Source of the DNA: JACTOJ01 sp032335695
GTDB lineage: Bacteria > Bacillota > Clostridia > Clostridiales > Clostridiaceae
Assembly: GCF_032335695.1 (NCBI RefSeq)
Contig: NZ_JACTOJ010000012.1
Coordinates: forward strand, 1-64,000
DNA length: 64,000 bases
Direction: 5' to 3'
In this document: in pieces, positions 54,001 through 62,104 of the stretch
Numbering within the stretch: position 1 is the stretch's first letter
Layout: each line of letters begins with the position of its first letter
The notes under the pieces: model-generated
Databases searched by the model: none
What the model was told of the DNA's origin: nothing
Seen by the model: only the letters and a program-made list of their open reading frames with translations
Translations under genes and position numbers: made by a program

Positions 54001-57000
54001 CACTTGATAATCTATTCTTCCTAAGAACTCTATATTGCCGTCAGGAAGCCACCTTGCTAAATCTCCTGTACGATACATTCTTTGCCCTTGTTCAAAGGGA
54101 TTCTCAACAAATTTTTTAGCGGTTAATTCCTTATTGTTTAGATATTCTCTTGCTAATCCATCCCCACCAACGCATAATTCGCCGTATACTCCTGTTGGCA
54201 CTAAATTATTATCCTTATCCAATATGTAAGCCGTAGAGTTTGCTATTGGTTTTCCTATAGGTATAGTCTTATTTTCATCTAGATTCTCACTAATTACATA
54301 ACAGGTAGAGAAGGTTGTGTTTTCAGTAGGACCGTATCCATTTATTACTGTGAGCTGGGGTGCGTATTTCCTGACTAGGTTCACGTTTTTAGCTGAAACG
54401 ACATCTCCCCCAGCTAATAAACATCTTAGCTCTCTAAATATTTCAGGATCTTCTTCACAAAGCTTATTAAATAGAGGAGAGGTCAGCCACATTATTGTGA
54501 TTTTATTCGATGATAGATATTCTTTTAATTTTTCACCATTTAATATCACATCTTTGCTGGTTATGTGCAGTTCAATACCGTTTAGCAGAGAGCCCCATAT
54601 TTCTAAGGTTGAAGCATCAAAAGTTATGGAACCTGTTTGAAGAAGTTTATCCTCCCTTTTAAACTCTATATAATTAGTATTCTTAACTAATCTCACCACA
54701 TTCCTTTGTATTACAGCTACACCCTTTGGTCTACCTGTGGTTCCAGAAGTATAAATTACGTAGGCTATATTTTCAGCTTTGCTTATATTCTCAAGGTTTT
54801 CTTTATTTGGACTGTAAATTTCGGCATCCTTTAGATCGATTAAACATCCTTTAAAATCAATTTCACTGGAGAGCTCCTGTTCCGTAAGCAAAATGTCTGC
54901 TTTGCTATCCTCCAGCATGTAATTTATTCTATTGCTTGGATAGTCTGGATCTATAGGAAGGTAAGCTCCTCCTGCTTTTAATATTGCAACTATACCTACA
55001 AGCATATTCAAAGAACGCTCTGCAATTATTCCAACTATAGATTCAGAAGTTACTCCTTCTACCCTAAGAGTGTTTGCAAGCTGATTTGCCTTTTCATTCA
55101 GCTCTCTATAGGTAAGCTTATCGCTTTCGCAAACTGCTGCAATACTATCCGGTGCTTTGTAAGCTTGCTCTTCAAAGAGCTCACATATGCTTTTATCTCT
55201 AGGATATTCTGACTTGGTAGAATTAAAATCTACTAGTATCTCTTTTTTCTCAGCTTCTGAAAGCATATTTATTTCTGAAAGCTTAATGCGCGGATTTTCT
55301 ATTATTTCATTTAATATATTTTTGAAATGCCGTATAAGGCCTTCTATAGTTGATCTTTTAAATAGCTTAGTGCAGTACTCTAAATTAAACTTTATTTCAC
55401 CATCAGTTTCTTCTGCCTCAAAAGTCATATCAAATTTAGATACATCATCTTTAAATTTGTAATCATTTATACTTATTCCATCCATATGCAGTTTTTTATG
55501 CTCCGTATTCTGCAAGACAAACATGATATCAAATAATGGATTTCTGTTTATAGCTTTCCCTAAGCTAAGCTCTTCCACCAATTTATCAAAGGAATAAGCT
55601 TGATGTTCATAAGCCTTTAAGGAATTCTCTTTTACCTCCTGCAGAAAATCATTGAAATTTTTATTACTTCTAGGATAATTTCTCATAGCCAAGGTGTTTA
55701 TGAACATACCTACTATTCCTTGCAAATCAGCATGAGATCTACCTGCCGCTGCCGAACCTATGATTATATCTTCTTGTCCGCTATACTTAGCTAAAAGTAT
55801 ATTTAGAGATGACAGAAGGAACATATATATAGTTGCCCCATTGGCCTTGCTAACCTCTCTAAGCTTCTCTGTTAACGCCCTATTTAGCTTGAAGCTTATA
55901 CTCTTTCCTTCAAAACTTTGAAAAACTGGTCTTGTATAATCCAAGGGAAGATTTAATACAGGTATTTCATTGTCAAAGAGGCTTTTCCAGTATTCTCCGT
56001 GCTTTTTCATAGCTTCAGAATCCATGAGTCTGTTTTCAAATTCAGAATAGTCTTTGTACTGTATTCTTAAAGCTTCTAATGCATCACCATTATAAATTCT
56101 CGAAAAATCCTCCATGATAATATCCATAGAACTTCCGTCAGTTATTATATGATGTATATCAAACATCAATAGATGTTTTTCTTCATCTAGCTTTATTAAT
56201 TTTGCCCTTAAAAGAGGAGCTTTTGACAGGTCAAAGGGCTTCACAAAATTCTTCATTTCCTGCTTTATAAATTCTCTGGTTTTTATATCACTTTCTTCAT
56301 AATCTAGCTTAAACTCAATTGTTTTATGAATTTGTTGAACTATCTCTCCATTAATTATCTCAAAAGAAGTCCTAAAGACTCCTTGCCTCTCTATGAGTGT
56401 TTTAAAGGCTTCTTCTACTTTTGACTTTTCCAGCTTACCTTCAAGCAGTTTTACGGTTAGGTTATTATAATTTGTTTTCTGCCTGCCCAATTGATTTAAC
56501 GCAAACATTCTTTTTTGAGCTGAGGAAACCTTGTAATATTCTTTTTCCTTTGCCACTTCTATAGAAGGATATAAACCTCCGTTTATTTTAGGTATGGTTT
56601 CAGCTATTTTTCTTATGGTAGGCTGAGAAAATATTTCAGATACAGATATTTGTACCCCTAATTCCTTTTGCATAAGGACTGTCATCCTCATTGCATTTAA
56701 GGAATGTCCACCTAAGGTAAAGAAGTCATCATCTATACCTATTTTTTCTATTGCTAACACTTCATTCCATATTTTTGCAAGCTTTTCTTCTATTTCATTT
56801 CTTGGTGCCTGGTAAGCTACTCCTGTGCTTATTTCTCCAAGGGGCTCTGGAAGTGCCTTTTTATCAATCTTTCCATTTGGTGTTAAAGGGATTGCTTCAA
56901 TTTGAATAAAATATGCTGGTACCATATAGCCTGGCAGCACTTTTGAAAGATCCTTTCTTAGCTCTTGAATCTCTATTTTTTCTTTAGCTGCTATATAGGC

Positions 57001-58959
57001 GCAAAGATATTTGTTGCCTTGCGCATCTTCCTTGGCTAAAACCACCGTGCCCTTGATTCTATTGTTTTTTAGAATTTGATTTTCTATTTCTCCAAGCTCT
57101 ATTCTGTAGCCTCTTATTTTTACTTGATGATCTATTCTTCCAATAAACTCAATATTTCCGTCAGGCAGCCATCTAGCTAGATCACCGGACTTATACATCT
57201 TTTCACCTGGTTCAAAAGGATTTGAAACAAACTTTTCTTTTGTTAGATCAGGCCTATTAAGATACCCTCGTGACAGACCATCCCCAGCTATACATAGCTC
57301 GCCAGCTACTCCTATAGGCTGAAGTTTATTGCTTTCATTAATAATATATATTTTTGAGTTAGCTATGGGCTTTCCAATTGGAATATTGTTATAGCTTTTA
57401 TCAACCTTAAAAGCTGTTGTTACAACCGTATTTTCTGTTGGTCCATAATTGTTTACTATTTCATAATTATTCTCTATAAAAGTATGCAGCTTATCTCCGC
57501 CAGTGAATACCCTTTTTAAAGAAGTATTATTTAATCTCATAAATTCTTCACAAATTTGAGTAGGCAAAAAACTTATGGTTATATTATTTTCTTCAAAGTA
57601 ATCATTAAGTTTTGCAATATCAAGTCTAATAGCTTCACTGATTATATGTATGGCGGCACCACTTAAAAGATATGGAAATATTTCAAGTACAGATGCATCA
57701 AAACCAAAGCCCGCATATTTAGTTCCTCTATCCTTATCAGTGACATCATAGAATTTAATATGCCATTGGCTTGAATTAATAAGGGAACTGTGTTCAATCA
57801 TAACACCTTTAGGCTTTCCAGTAGAACCGGAAGTATATATTATATAAGCTAGATTATTGGGTTGATTTGTTCTGCCTAAATTGTTTTTTTCGCCGTCATA
57901 TAGACTGTCATTTTCTAGATTTAATATTGTTCCAGAAAAATTGAGTCTATCTGCAAATCGATCCTGTGTTAACAATATATTTGTGTGGCTATCTTCCAGC
58001 ATATATTCTACCCTATCATTTGGATATTCCGGATCTATGGGAAGATAGGCTGCTCCTGATTTTAGTATTGCCATTATCCCGATGATCATTTCCAAAGAGG
58101 CAGTTGTCATTATACCTACTATGCTGTCTGGAGTAACTCCTTCAGATAATAGGGACCTTGCCAATTGGTTTGCTTTTTCATTTAATTCCCTATAGGTTAA
58201 TTTATCATCCTTATATACCACTGCAACATGGTCCGGAGTGAGTTCCACTTGTTTTTCAAATAGCTCATATGCAGTTTTATCCTTGGCATATTCGGTGTTT
58301 GTAGCATTGAATTCTATTAATATTTGTCTTGTTTCTTCTTCAGAAAGCAGATCTATTTGAGAAAGCTTTATTTCAGGAAATTCGGAGACTTCATCCAATA
58401 TTTTTAAGAAATGGCTTGCAAATTTTTCAATTTCAATTTTTTCATAAAGGCTTTCATTAAATTCTATTACAGCATTTATTTGTCCATTAGAAGTTTCATT
58501 AAATTTTATCCATATTCCAAACTTAAAATTCTCTAAATTAATATTCTCATTTGGCATAGTGACAGTATCAAAAATAAGATTATGATAATTATCCTGGTTA
58601 TTAAACTCGTCAGGAATTTTGCTAAGTTTATTATGTGAATTAAAAAGCGTGCTCTTAAAGGTTTCTGTATCCATTACATTATTTTTTATAATGGAATAAG
58701 CATAATTATTATTTCCATCAAGATTGATTAAATTTTCAATAATAATTTCTTCTTCTCCAGTATATCTAGCTAATAAAATATTAAACACAGTAGCCATAAA
58801 AGCATTTACTGAACTCTTATCTTGTTCCACATATGCTTTTATTTTGCTTATAGTTAATGGATTGATGGAAAATTGTAAGAACCCTTTAGAAAAGCTTATG
58901 TCATGGTTGTTTTGAAGAGTATAACCTAAAATTATTTCTTCAGCTAAACATTTTTTCAC
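48073..58959 (-). CDS. Three-module NRPS fused to thioesterase and MFS exporter
   Basis: A 3,628-residue polypeptide, domains in order: half condensation domain (1-225, only the C-terminal lobe, no HHxxxDG); A1 (about 230-710, YTSGSTGKPKG near 378); T1 (FFTLGGHSLNAM, Ser about 753); C2 (about 800-1230, FDIHHIITDG near 930); A2 (about 1258-1745); T2 (FFALGGHSLKAI, about 1790); C3 (about 1850-2270, MHHIISDG near 1970); A3 (about 2295-2800); T3 (FFDLGGDSFKAI, about 2843); thioesterase (about 2905-3130, ICFPYGGG and YGHCLGS with Cys 2975); MFS transporter (about 3168-3590, with 12 membrane segments and DKIDRRLVL). Likely product: a tripeptide exported by the same chain. Hand-read A-domain codes suggest a Leu-like first residue and Glu third. 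A PPTase and an AraC regulator flank it. Confidence 0.93.
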   Translation of the reverse strand: MKKCLAEEIILGYTLQNNHDISFSKGFLQFSINPLTISKIKAYVEQDKSSVNAFMATVFNILLARYTGEEEIIIENLINLDGNNNYAYSIIKNNVMDTETFKSTLFNSHNKLSKIPDEFNNQDNYHNLIFDTVTMPNENINLENFKFGIWIKFNETSNGQINAVIEFNESLYEKIEIEKFASHFLKILDEVSEFPEIKLSQIDLLSEEETRQILIEFNATNTEYAKDKTAYELFEKQVELTPDHVAVVYKDDKLTYRELNEKANQLARSLLSEGVTPDSIVGIMTTASLEMIIGIMAILKSGAAYLPIDPEYPNDRVEYMLEDSHTNILLTQDRFADRLNFSGTILNLENDSLYDGEKNNLGRTNQPNNLAYIIYTSGSTGKPKGVMIEHSSLINSSQWHIKFYDVTDKDRGTKYAGFGFDASVLEIFPYLLSGAAIHIISEAIRLDIAKLNDYFEENNITISFLPTQICEEFMRLNNTSLKRVFTGGDKLHTFIENNYEIVNNYGPTENTVVTTAFKVDKSYNNIPIGKPIANSKIYIINESNKLQPIGVAGELCIAGDGLSRGYLNRPDLTKEKFVSNPFEPGEKMYKSGDLARWLPDGNIEFIGRIDHQVKIRGYRIELGEIENQILKNNRIKGTVVLAKEDAQGNKYLCAYIAAKEKIEIQELRKDLSKVLPGYMVPAYFIQIEAIPLTPNGKIDKKALPEPLGEISTGVAYQAPRNEIEEKLAKIWNEVLAIEKIGIDDDFFTLGGHSLNAMRMTVLMQKELGVQISVSEIFSQPTIRKIAETIPKINGGLYPSIEVAKEKEYYKVSSAQKRMFALNQLGRQKTNYNNLTVKLLEGKLEKSKVEEAFKTLIERQGVFRTSFEIINGEIVQQIHKTIEFKLDYEESDIKTREFIKQEMKNFVKPFDLSKAPLLRAKLIKLDEEKHLLMFDIHHIITDGSSMDIIMEDFSRIYNGDALEALRIQYKDYSEFENRLMDSEAMKKHGEYWKSLFDNEIPVLNLPLDYTRPVFQSFEGKSISFKLNRALTEKLREVSKANGATIYMFLLSSLNILLAKYSGQEDIIIGSAAAGRSHADLQGIVGMFINTLAMRNYPRSNKNFNDFLQEVKENSLKAYEHQAYSFDKLVEELSLGKAINRNPLFDIMFVLQNTEHKKLHMDGISINDYKFKDDVSKFDMTFEAEETDGEIKFNLEYCTKLFKRSTIEGLIRHFKNILNEIIENPRIKLSEINMLSEAEKKEILVDFNSTKSEYPRDKSICELFEEQAYKAPDSIAAVCESDKLTYRELNEKANQLANTLRVEGVTSESIVGIIAERSLNMLVGIVAILKAGGAYLPIDPDYPSNRINYMLEDSKADILLTEQELSSEIDFKGCLIDLKDAEIYSPNKENLENISKAENIAYVIYTSGTTGRPKGVAVIQRNVVRLVKNTNYIEFKREDKLLQTGSITFDASTLEIWGSLLNGIELHITSKDVILNGEKLKEYLSSNKITIMWLTSPLFNKLCEEDPEIFRELRCLLAGGDVVSAKNVNLVRKYAPQLTVINGYGPTENTTFSTCYVISENLDENKTIPIGKPIANSTAYILDKDNNLVPTGVYGELCVGGDGLAREYLNNKELTAKKFVENPFEQGQRMYRTGDLARWLPDGNIEFLGRIDYQVKIRGFRIELGEIEKALLKLKGIKEALVIDREEDGNKYLCAYIVSAEDYSIKKLREELKNALPDYMIPSYFIILDEMPLNQSGKIDRKALPIPDGNIETGAEYIAARNKIEEILINIWSEILEINKIGIDDDFFALGGHSLKAIKMVAMIQRELSVEISVGDIFKNTTVRSLGEHLEKIRESVYHSIEAVEEKEFYEVSSAQKRMYALNQFSKEEINYNIPSVFILEGKVEKDRIQESFNRLIERHEAFRTSFELVKDKIMQRIHRHVDFKMDYEEAYNSSNEAINIEIDKFVRPFDLSKAPLLRVKLIRLAEEKYLLMFDMHHIISDGSSMSIVMDEFTRLFKGENLKELRVQYKDYSAWENKMQESPFMKKYEEYWLSIFKDEIPVLNLPTDYPRPSIQSFEGASIEFTLEKALTEKLKKISAENGATLYMTLLSAYNILLSKYSGQDDIVVGSPIAGRSHIDLYNIVGMFINTLSMRNYPKPDKIFNKFLQEVKESALKAYENQNYQFDRLVEKLDIKRDLSRNALFDTMFILQNTENKELQLDNITIKKFPFEKRISKFDLTLAAEEKGDKLEFDLEYCTKLFKKQTMEKFIEHFKNILYQIINNPEITISDIDMLSEEERQEILLDFNNTRLEYDDSRTICQVFEAQVEKTPDNIAVVYENKKLTYRELNEKANQLARVLRNKGVKADSIVGMLMERSVYMLVGIMGILKAGGAYLPIAPEYPEERIKYMLEDSKAQILLTQKQLLNTTAFNGTLIDIEAEDLYIQDKANLPKVNTPDNLAYVIYTSGSTGKPKGVLIQHRNVINLVTALGKLIYDKYSSPLKIALIAQYVFDASVKQIFASVLNGNSLYIIPEEYRTIGEKLIEYYINNSIDISDGTPSHIKLMLSDNKENIKDIPVRHFVIGGEELTVSLVKEFYSFFSKAKPSITNIYGPTECCVDSTGFLVNENNIDKLTVIPIGKPLVNYKAYVLGKANKLQPIGVAGELCIGGKGLARGYLNRPELTEEKFTANPFESGERMYKTGDLVRWLPDGNIEFLGRIDYQVKIRGYRIEIGEIDALIKTHPSVKDSIVIVKEDIAGEKRLIAYVVPKIDAEEKYSEGSLREYLKKKLPKYMLPAVFVQIEKMPLNTNGKIDRFALPEPSTLERDLEEGFVAPRNKEEIEMAEIWSKILGVEKIGIDDDFFDLGGDSFKAIKLVRSISSSLGVMELFKNSTIRELAVYMSKDGSRERTMLNELTKPVTEKDKIVSLICFPYGGGSAISFQPLANALPPNYSLYSVELPGHDYSCPDEALASIEECAERCFQEIKQKVTGPIVLYGHCLGSTMAAFLAYKLEAAGIKIDGVITAAMFPAPRISNKFFDIWEKIFPSQLTDKGNRDMLKTIGGLTSDVSSEETEFILRNLKHDSKECTRWYTEVYKNKNQKKFKTPITCIIGESDRATEFYQERYKEWEHFSDNVDLKTIKNAGHFFFKNQAKELGEIIKEKVEAWQSKTSEVRETEKIYENSEDTKRIKVAPSMNLFLIVAIVQIISEIGTILSTFGTSVWVYKQTNVLSQFAMMFLLSVIPNILVLPFSGAIIDKIDRRLVLIASDILSAACSLVLLILLYTNQLQIWQVYIFTIVSSVAICFRQPAYMAAITQIAPKLYLTQANSVAQFSSAIGGILAPICGGIFMDYIGFKGLVTIDFATFLISIITLLLLRFPDAMFTRLEEPILKQLIGGWKFIVKRKSLVGMVLFFVIVNFLVGIFDVTITPLILSFSNASVLGIVNSFSGIGVLTGAIIMLITGGTKKRAKGMVGFVIPMAFAIMIAALRPMPVFAAVALWGYSFSLTFVNVHWQSLIQVKVGLELQGRVFAINQMMVSLLRPLSFITAGALADNVFSQSLKNDSFSSPIFNLVLGVGSGRSMRLVVLIAGAILLVWSVIGVLYKPLSEMDDFLEDAIPDEIIIKDKDKLQEIADKKIETNSYVKAEVASTKEK

Positions 58960-59264
58960 TTATTGTTCACCATCCTATAATTACTATTAAGAAAAGCAGC
59001 TTTCGCTAATACTTATGAAGTACTAGTGTTGTAATCGCAACATTCAACCACAATATGTATTTTAAGACAAACTTTTCATTAATAACTTATTCTGTAATAA
59101 AGTAAAAAATCCTGCTTAACAAAATAAATATATATTAATTTTTTTGTTAATATTTAATTAACGAAAATTTTCTTTTCTATGCTATAATAGGACAAATGTG
59201 AGCATAGAAAAACAGGAATATTATCTGTCTTTATTATAAGATTGTTATGACAGGAGGGTGAAAT
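58960..59264. promoter_or_regulatory. Divergent control region between the NRPS and its AraC-type regulator
   Basis: 305 bases, no gene. Toward the regulator there is TATAAT at 59183-59188, about 75 bases before its start, and GGAGGGTG at the ribosome site. Toward the synthetase, the upstream sequence is AT-rich with no consensus -35, which would suit an activator-dependent promoter. I see no clear direct repeats that could be named as AraC-type sites. Confidence 0.5.
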
Positions 59265-60155
59265 ATGGATTGGATGAAGGGACTTCAAAAAGCCATTAAC
59301 TATATGGAAACAAATATTTTAAAGGAAATTGATTTCGAAGAAGTAGCAAAGTGTGCCTATTCCTCCAATTTTCATTTTCAGAGAACCTTTAGCTTGCTTA
59401 CTGGAATTACAGTAGGTGAATATATAAGAAACAGGAGATTATCGTTAGCTGCAATAGAATTATCCATGTCTAAAACCAAAATCATTGATATAGCTTTAAA
59501 ATATGGCTATGAAAGTCCTGAAAGCTTTGCAAAAGCTTTTACTAGATTTCATGGTATAACACCCTCGGCAGCTCGAGAGCCGGGAGCAAATTTAAAATCC
59601 TTCAGTCCCCTGTTGCTTAAAATTATTATGGAAGGCGGAGAAATTATGGACTATAAAATTGAAAAGAAAGCAGCCTTTAAGGTAGCTGCAAAAGCTAAAA
59701 GTGTTTCTAATGAAGAAACTATTGGTCAAAAAGAAATTCCAAGCTTCTGGACGGAAGTTTTAACCGACGGTTCCTTAGAAAATCTTCTGAAGCTAGGAAA
59801 GAAAAATAATTTAGTTGTTGGTGAGGGCTTGCTTGGAATCTGTGATAACAGCGATGATAGCAATATCGAGCATTTTAATTATGCTATTGGAATAGAAACT
59901 GCTGAAACCGCTATCCCCGCTGGATACACCTTTATTGAAATACCTGAGTCTACTTGGGCAGTTTTTAAATGCATTGGACCAATGCCTGATGCTATTCAAA
60001 CAATGTGGAAAAGAATATATAGTGAATTCTTCCCTCAATCTGACTACGAGCCTGCCCAAACTCTTGATTTTGAATACTACACCAATGGAGATAACAGCAA
60101 AGCTGATTATGTCAGCGAAATTTGGCTTCCAGTAAGAAAAAGGCTTAATTTATAA
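59265..60155 (+). CDS. AraC-type activator with GyrI-like effector-binding domain
   Basis: A 296-residue regulator. Residues 8-105 are an AraC/XylS double helix-turn-helix (AINYMETNILKEIDFEEVAKCAYSSNFHFQRTFSLLTGITVGEYIRNRRLSLAA); residues about 125-296 are a GyrI-like/SOUL-type effector-binding domain (MDYKIEKKAAFKVAAKAK, FIEIPESTWAVFKCIGPMPDAIQTMWKRIY). Such two-domain proteins sense small hydrophobic or cationic molecules. It is divergent from the synthetase and is the obvious candidate to activate it, possibly by sensing its product. Confidence 0.88.
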   Translation: MDWMKGLQKAINYMETNILKEIDFEEVAKCAYSSNFHFQRTFSLLTGITVGEYIRNRRLSLAAIELSMSKTKIIDIALKYGYESPESFAKAFTRFHGITPSAAREPGANLKSFSPLLLKIIMEGGEIMDYKIEKKAAFKVAAKAKSVSNEETIGQKEIPSFWTEVLTDGSLENLLKLGKKNNLVVGEGLLGICDNSDDSNIEHFNYAIGIETAETAIPAGYTFIEIPESTWAVFKCIGPMPDAIQTMWKRIYSEFFPQSDYEPAQTLDFEYYTNGDNSKADYVSEIWLPVRKRLNL

Positions 60156-60159
60156 AAAA

Positions 60160-60240
60160 AGCTATGTTTTAAAAGAATGTTGATAAAGACGTTTTTGTAA
60201 AGGAACTCAAACGATAATATCAACATTTAAAACATAGCCT
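60160..60240. terminator. Long inverted repeat between convergent genes
   Basis: GCTATGTTTTAAA-aga-ATGTTGATA (from 60161) pairs with TATCAACATTTAAAACATAGC (to about 60238), enclosing about 30 bases. On the minus strand it is followed by seven T. It serves as terminator for the downstream minus-strand genes, perhaps in both directions. Arm length of about 22 is unusual. Confidence 0.55.
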
Positions 60241-60258
60241 TAGCCACCAAAGGAAGTT

Positions 60259-60663
60259 TTATATCAATAAGTCTCTTATTTCAATTTCTGTACCTTCCGG
60301 TGCTTTTATTTTAAACAAATATCCATCTTCAACTTTATATATTATTTCTCCACTTTTAATCTTAAAGCTTTTGTAGCCTAATTTTATTATCCTATCGAAT
60401 TCCTCTTGAACATTGTCTACTAGGAAACACATATGCACTATTCCTTCATTTGATGAACTCCAATTGTTCAGTTTTTCTCCCTTTTTGCTAGTCTGCAGCT
60501 CAATCATAAAACTTCCTAATTTTAACCATGTGTTGTAATCACGTTTATGAAAATTCGTTGTTTCCGAAACTAGCTCGAAGCCTAAAATTTTAGTATAGAA
60601 TTCAAGTGATTCGCTATATTTTTCAGTTTGTATACATACGTGATGAATCATCTTTACACTCAT
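60259..60663 (-). CDS. VOC (glyoxalase-like) family protein
   Basis: A 134-residue protein of the vicinal-oxygen-chelate fold: MIHHVCIQTEKYSESLEFYTKILGFELVSE (first betaalphabeta unit with His), SNEGIVHMCFLVDNVQEEFDRI (second His) and GYLFKIKAPEGTEIEIRDL (Glu). Metal ligands are the two His and a Glu. Substrate unknown; could be lactoylglutathione lyase-like or a resistance dioxygenase. Confidence 0.85.
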   Translation of the reverse strand: MSVKMIHHVCIQTEKYSESLEFYTKILGFELVSETTNFHKRDYNTWLKLGSFMIELQTSKKGEKLNNWSSSNEGIVHMCFLVDNVQEEFDRIIKLGYKSFKIKSGEIIYKVEDGYLFKIKAPEGTEIEIRDLLI

Positions 60664-60711
60664 AATTAATGCTTTTCCTCCTAAATCATCTTCATTTCTT
60701 AATTTCCACTG

Positions 60712-61500
60712 CTAACTATACTTCTCACCTATCATTTTCATAGCATCTTCTATATCAATTGCAGTCATTTCCACCCAAGCAGTTTTATAGCCGCACTTAG
60801 CTGCGTTAGCTTTGGAAGCAATGTTAGACCAAGCAGTGCAGTAGAAGGGTACTTTCCCATATTTAATTATTTCATCTGTCAAAACCTTTGTAATTTTTGA
60901 AGCTACTCCTAATTCTCTATACTCTGGTAAAACATCAACACCAATCTGCCACATTGTATCGGAATCGTTGCTTGCACCTGCCACACCAGCTATTTTCCCC
61001 TCTATGTATCCTACCACTGCAAGCACATCTTTTTTATCCTCAGCTTGGTTATATCCTAATGCCATATGAAATCTTGCATCTCCATAAAGTGATGCTACCT
61101 CACACTCTGAAAGCACCTTAACTTCAATATTATCATTCGTGAAAACCTGTTTATTTAAATCGGGAAGAAAGTACTCTGCAATGAAGCAAACACATTTGCC
61201 ATACTTTTCGAACTCTCTATTTAATACATTGAGCTGAGGCATATCAAAGCATCTAAATCCAGAATGTCTGCCTATAAAGCCTTCTATATAATCTTTTATT
61301 CTTTCATCCACAGAGGCAACTAGTCCATTTCCATAATATACGAAGTCACAAAACAATGGCTTTTTATAGCATTTTTTTCTTCCCTCCTTTAACTTAGATA
61401 TCACCACTGTATTCCCACTATTTGCAAAATCATCTACGGTACAATTCAAATCTATTGCTGATTGTTCCATGGAAATTTTCCATATATCTTCTTTCATCAT
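60712..61500 (-). CDS. GNAT acetyltransferase with N-terminal extension
   Basis: A 262-residue protein. The N-terminal 120 residues are an extra domain; the C-terminal half is GNAT: VLAVVGYIEGKIAGVAGASNDSDTMWQIGVDVLPEYRELGVASKITKVLTDEII and FYCTAWSNIASKANAAKCGYK. The Gln/Arg-x-x-Gly-x-Ala pattern is RELGVASKI. Substrate unknown. It has GAGGTGAT before the ATG. Confidence 0.8.
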   Translation of the reverse strand: MMKEDIWKISMEQSAIDLNCTVDDFANSGNTVVISKLKEGRKKCYKKPLFCDFVYYGNGLVASVDERIKDYIEGFIGRHSGFRCFDMPQLNVLNREFEKYGKCVCFIAEYFLPDLNKQVFTNDNIEVKVLSECEVASLYGDARFHMALGYNQAEDKKDVLAVVGYIEGKIAGVAGASNDSDTMWQIGVDVLPEYRELGVASKITKVLTDEIIKYGKVPFYCTAWSNIASKANAAKCGYKTAWVEMTAIDIEDAMKMIGEKYS

Positions 61501-61526
61501 TAATTATCACCTCTAATAAAATAATC

Positions 61527-62027
61527 TCATCCTTGCAGCTTTTTCTTTAAAATAAATCTGGTAGGCCAAAATTCATATAAGCTAATAGCTTCTATTCTCC
61601 CAGTAAAGCTCTTGAAATTTTCAGCTACGTAAGGCAGAGCCTTTTGAATTGTTTGAGGTTCATCCATCAGTATGGTTGTATGGGCTGTCCACCCAAATCC
61701 ATCTGCATAATCGTTATTAAAATGCTGCTGCAGATTTAATAGCTCCTGGTTTACTGCTGGTGCTATGAATAGCACATCTAATCCGAATAATCCAATATTG
61801 TTCAATTTTATATCAAAACCCTTAAAATTTTCTGATACCCAGCTTAGCTTTTCTCTTAATTCCTCTTCCCTAGATAAATCAAAGCTTCCCAATGTTATAT
61901 GATGAGGCAAATTGGGAGTTTGCTTTCCTTCAAAGCTATTATCTATTAAAATTTTTTCTATAGCTTTCAATTTCAAATTCGTTTCTTTGTCGTACTGTGC
62001 CATGACACATAAAAATTTATCCTTCAT
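61527..62027 (-). CDS. 2H phosphoesterase / 2'-5' RNA ligase-like protein
   Basis: A 166-residue protein with two HxT motifs: PHHITLGSFD (near 42-46) and TAHTTILMDEPQ (near 116-120), as in the 2H phosphoesterase superfamily (ThpR/YjcG-like). Members cut or join 2',3'- or 2',5'-linked RNA ends or process nucleotides. AAGGAAGG precedes the start. Substrate unknown. Confidence 0.85.
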   Translation of the reverse strand: MKDKFLCVMAQYDKETNLKLKAIEKILIDNSFEGKQTPNLPHHITLGSFDLSREEELREKLSWVSENFKGFDIKLNNIGLFGLDVLFIAPAVNQELLNLQQHFNNDYADGFGWTAHTTILMDEPQTIQKALPYVAENFKSFTGRIEAISLYEFWPTRFILKKKLQG

Positions 62028-62104
62028 CTTTTTCCTTCCTCAATCTTGGAAATTCTATTTTAAAGCAGTATTGATTTTTACACCGATTTAAATCATAGCC
62101 TTAC

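Noticed and set aside
48164..58915. Many plus-strand open frames inside the synthetase gene
   Set aside because: They are antisense shadows of a conserved 10.9-kb coding sequence without ribosome sites.
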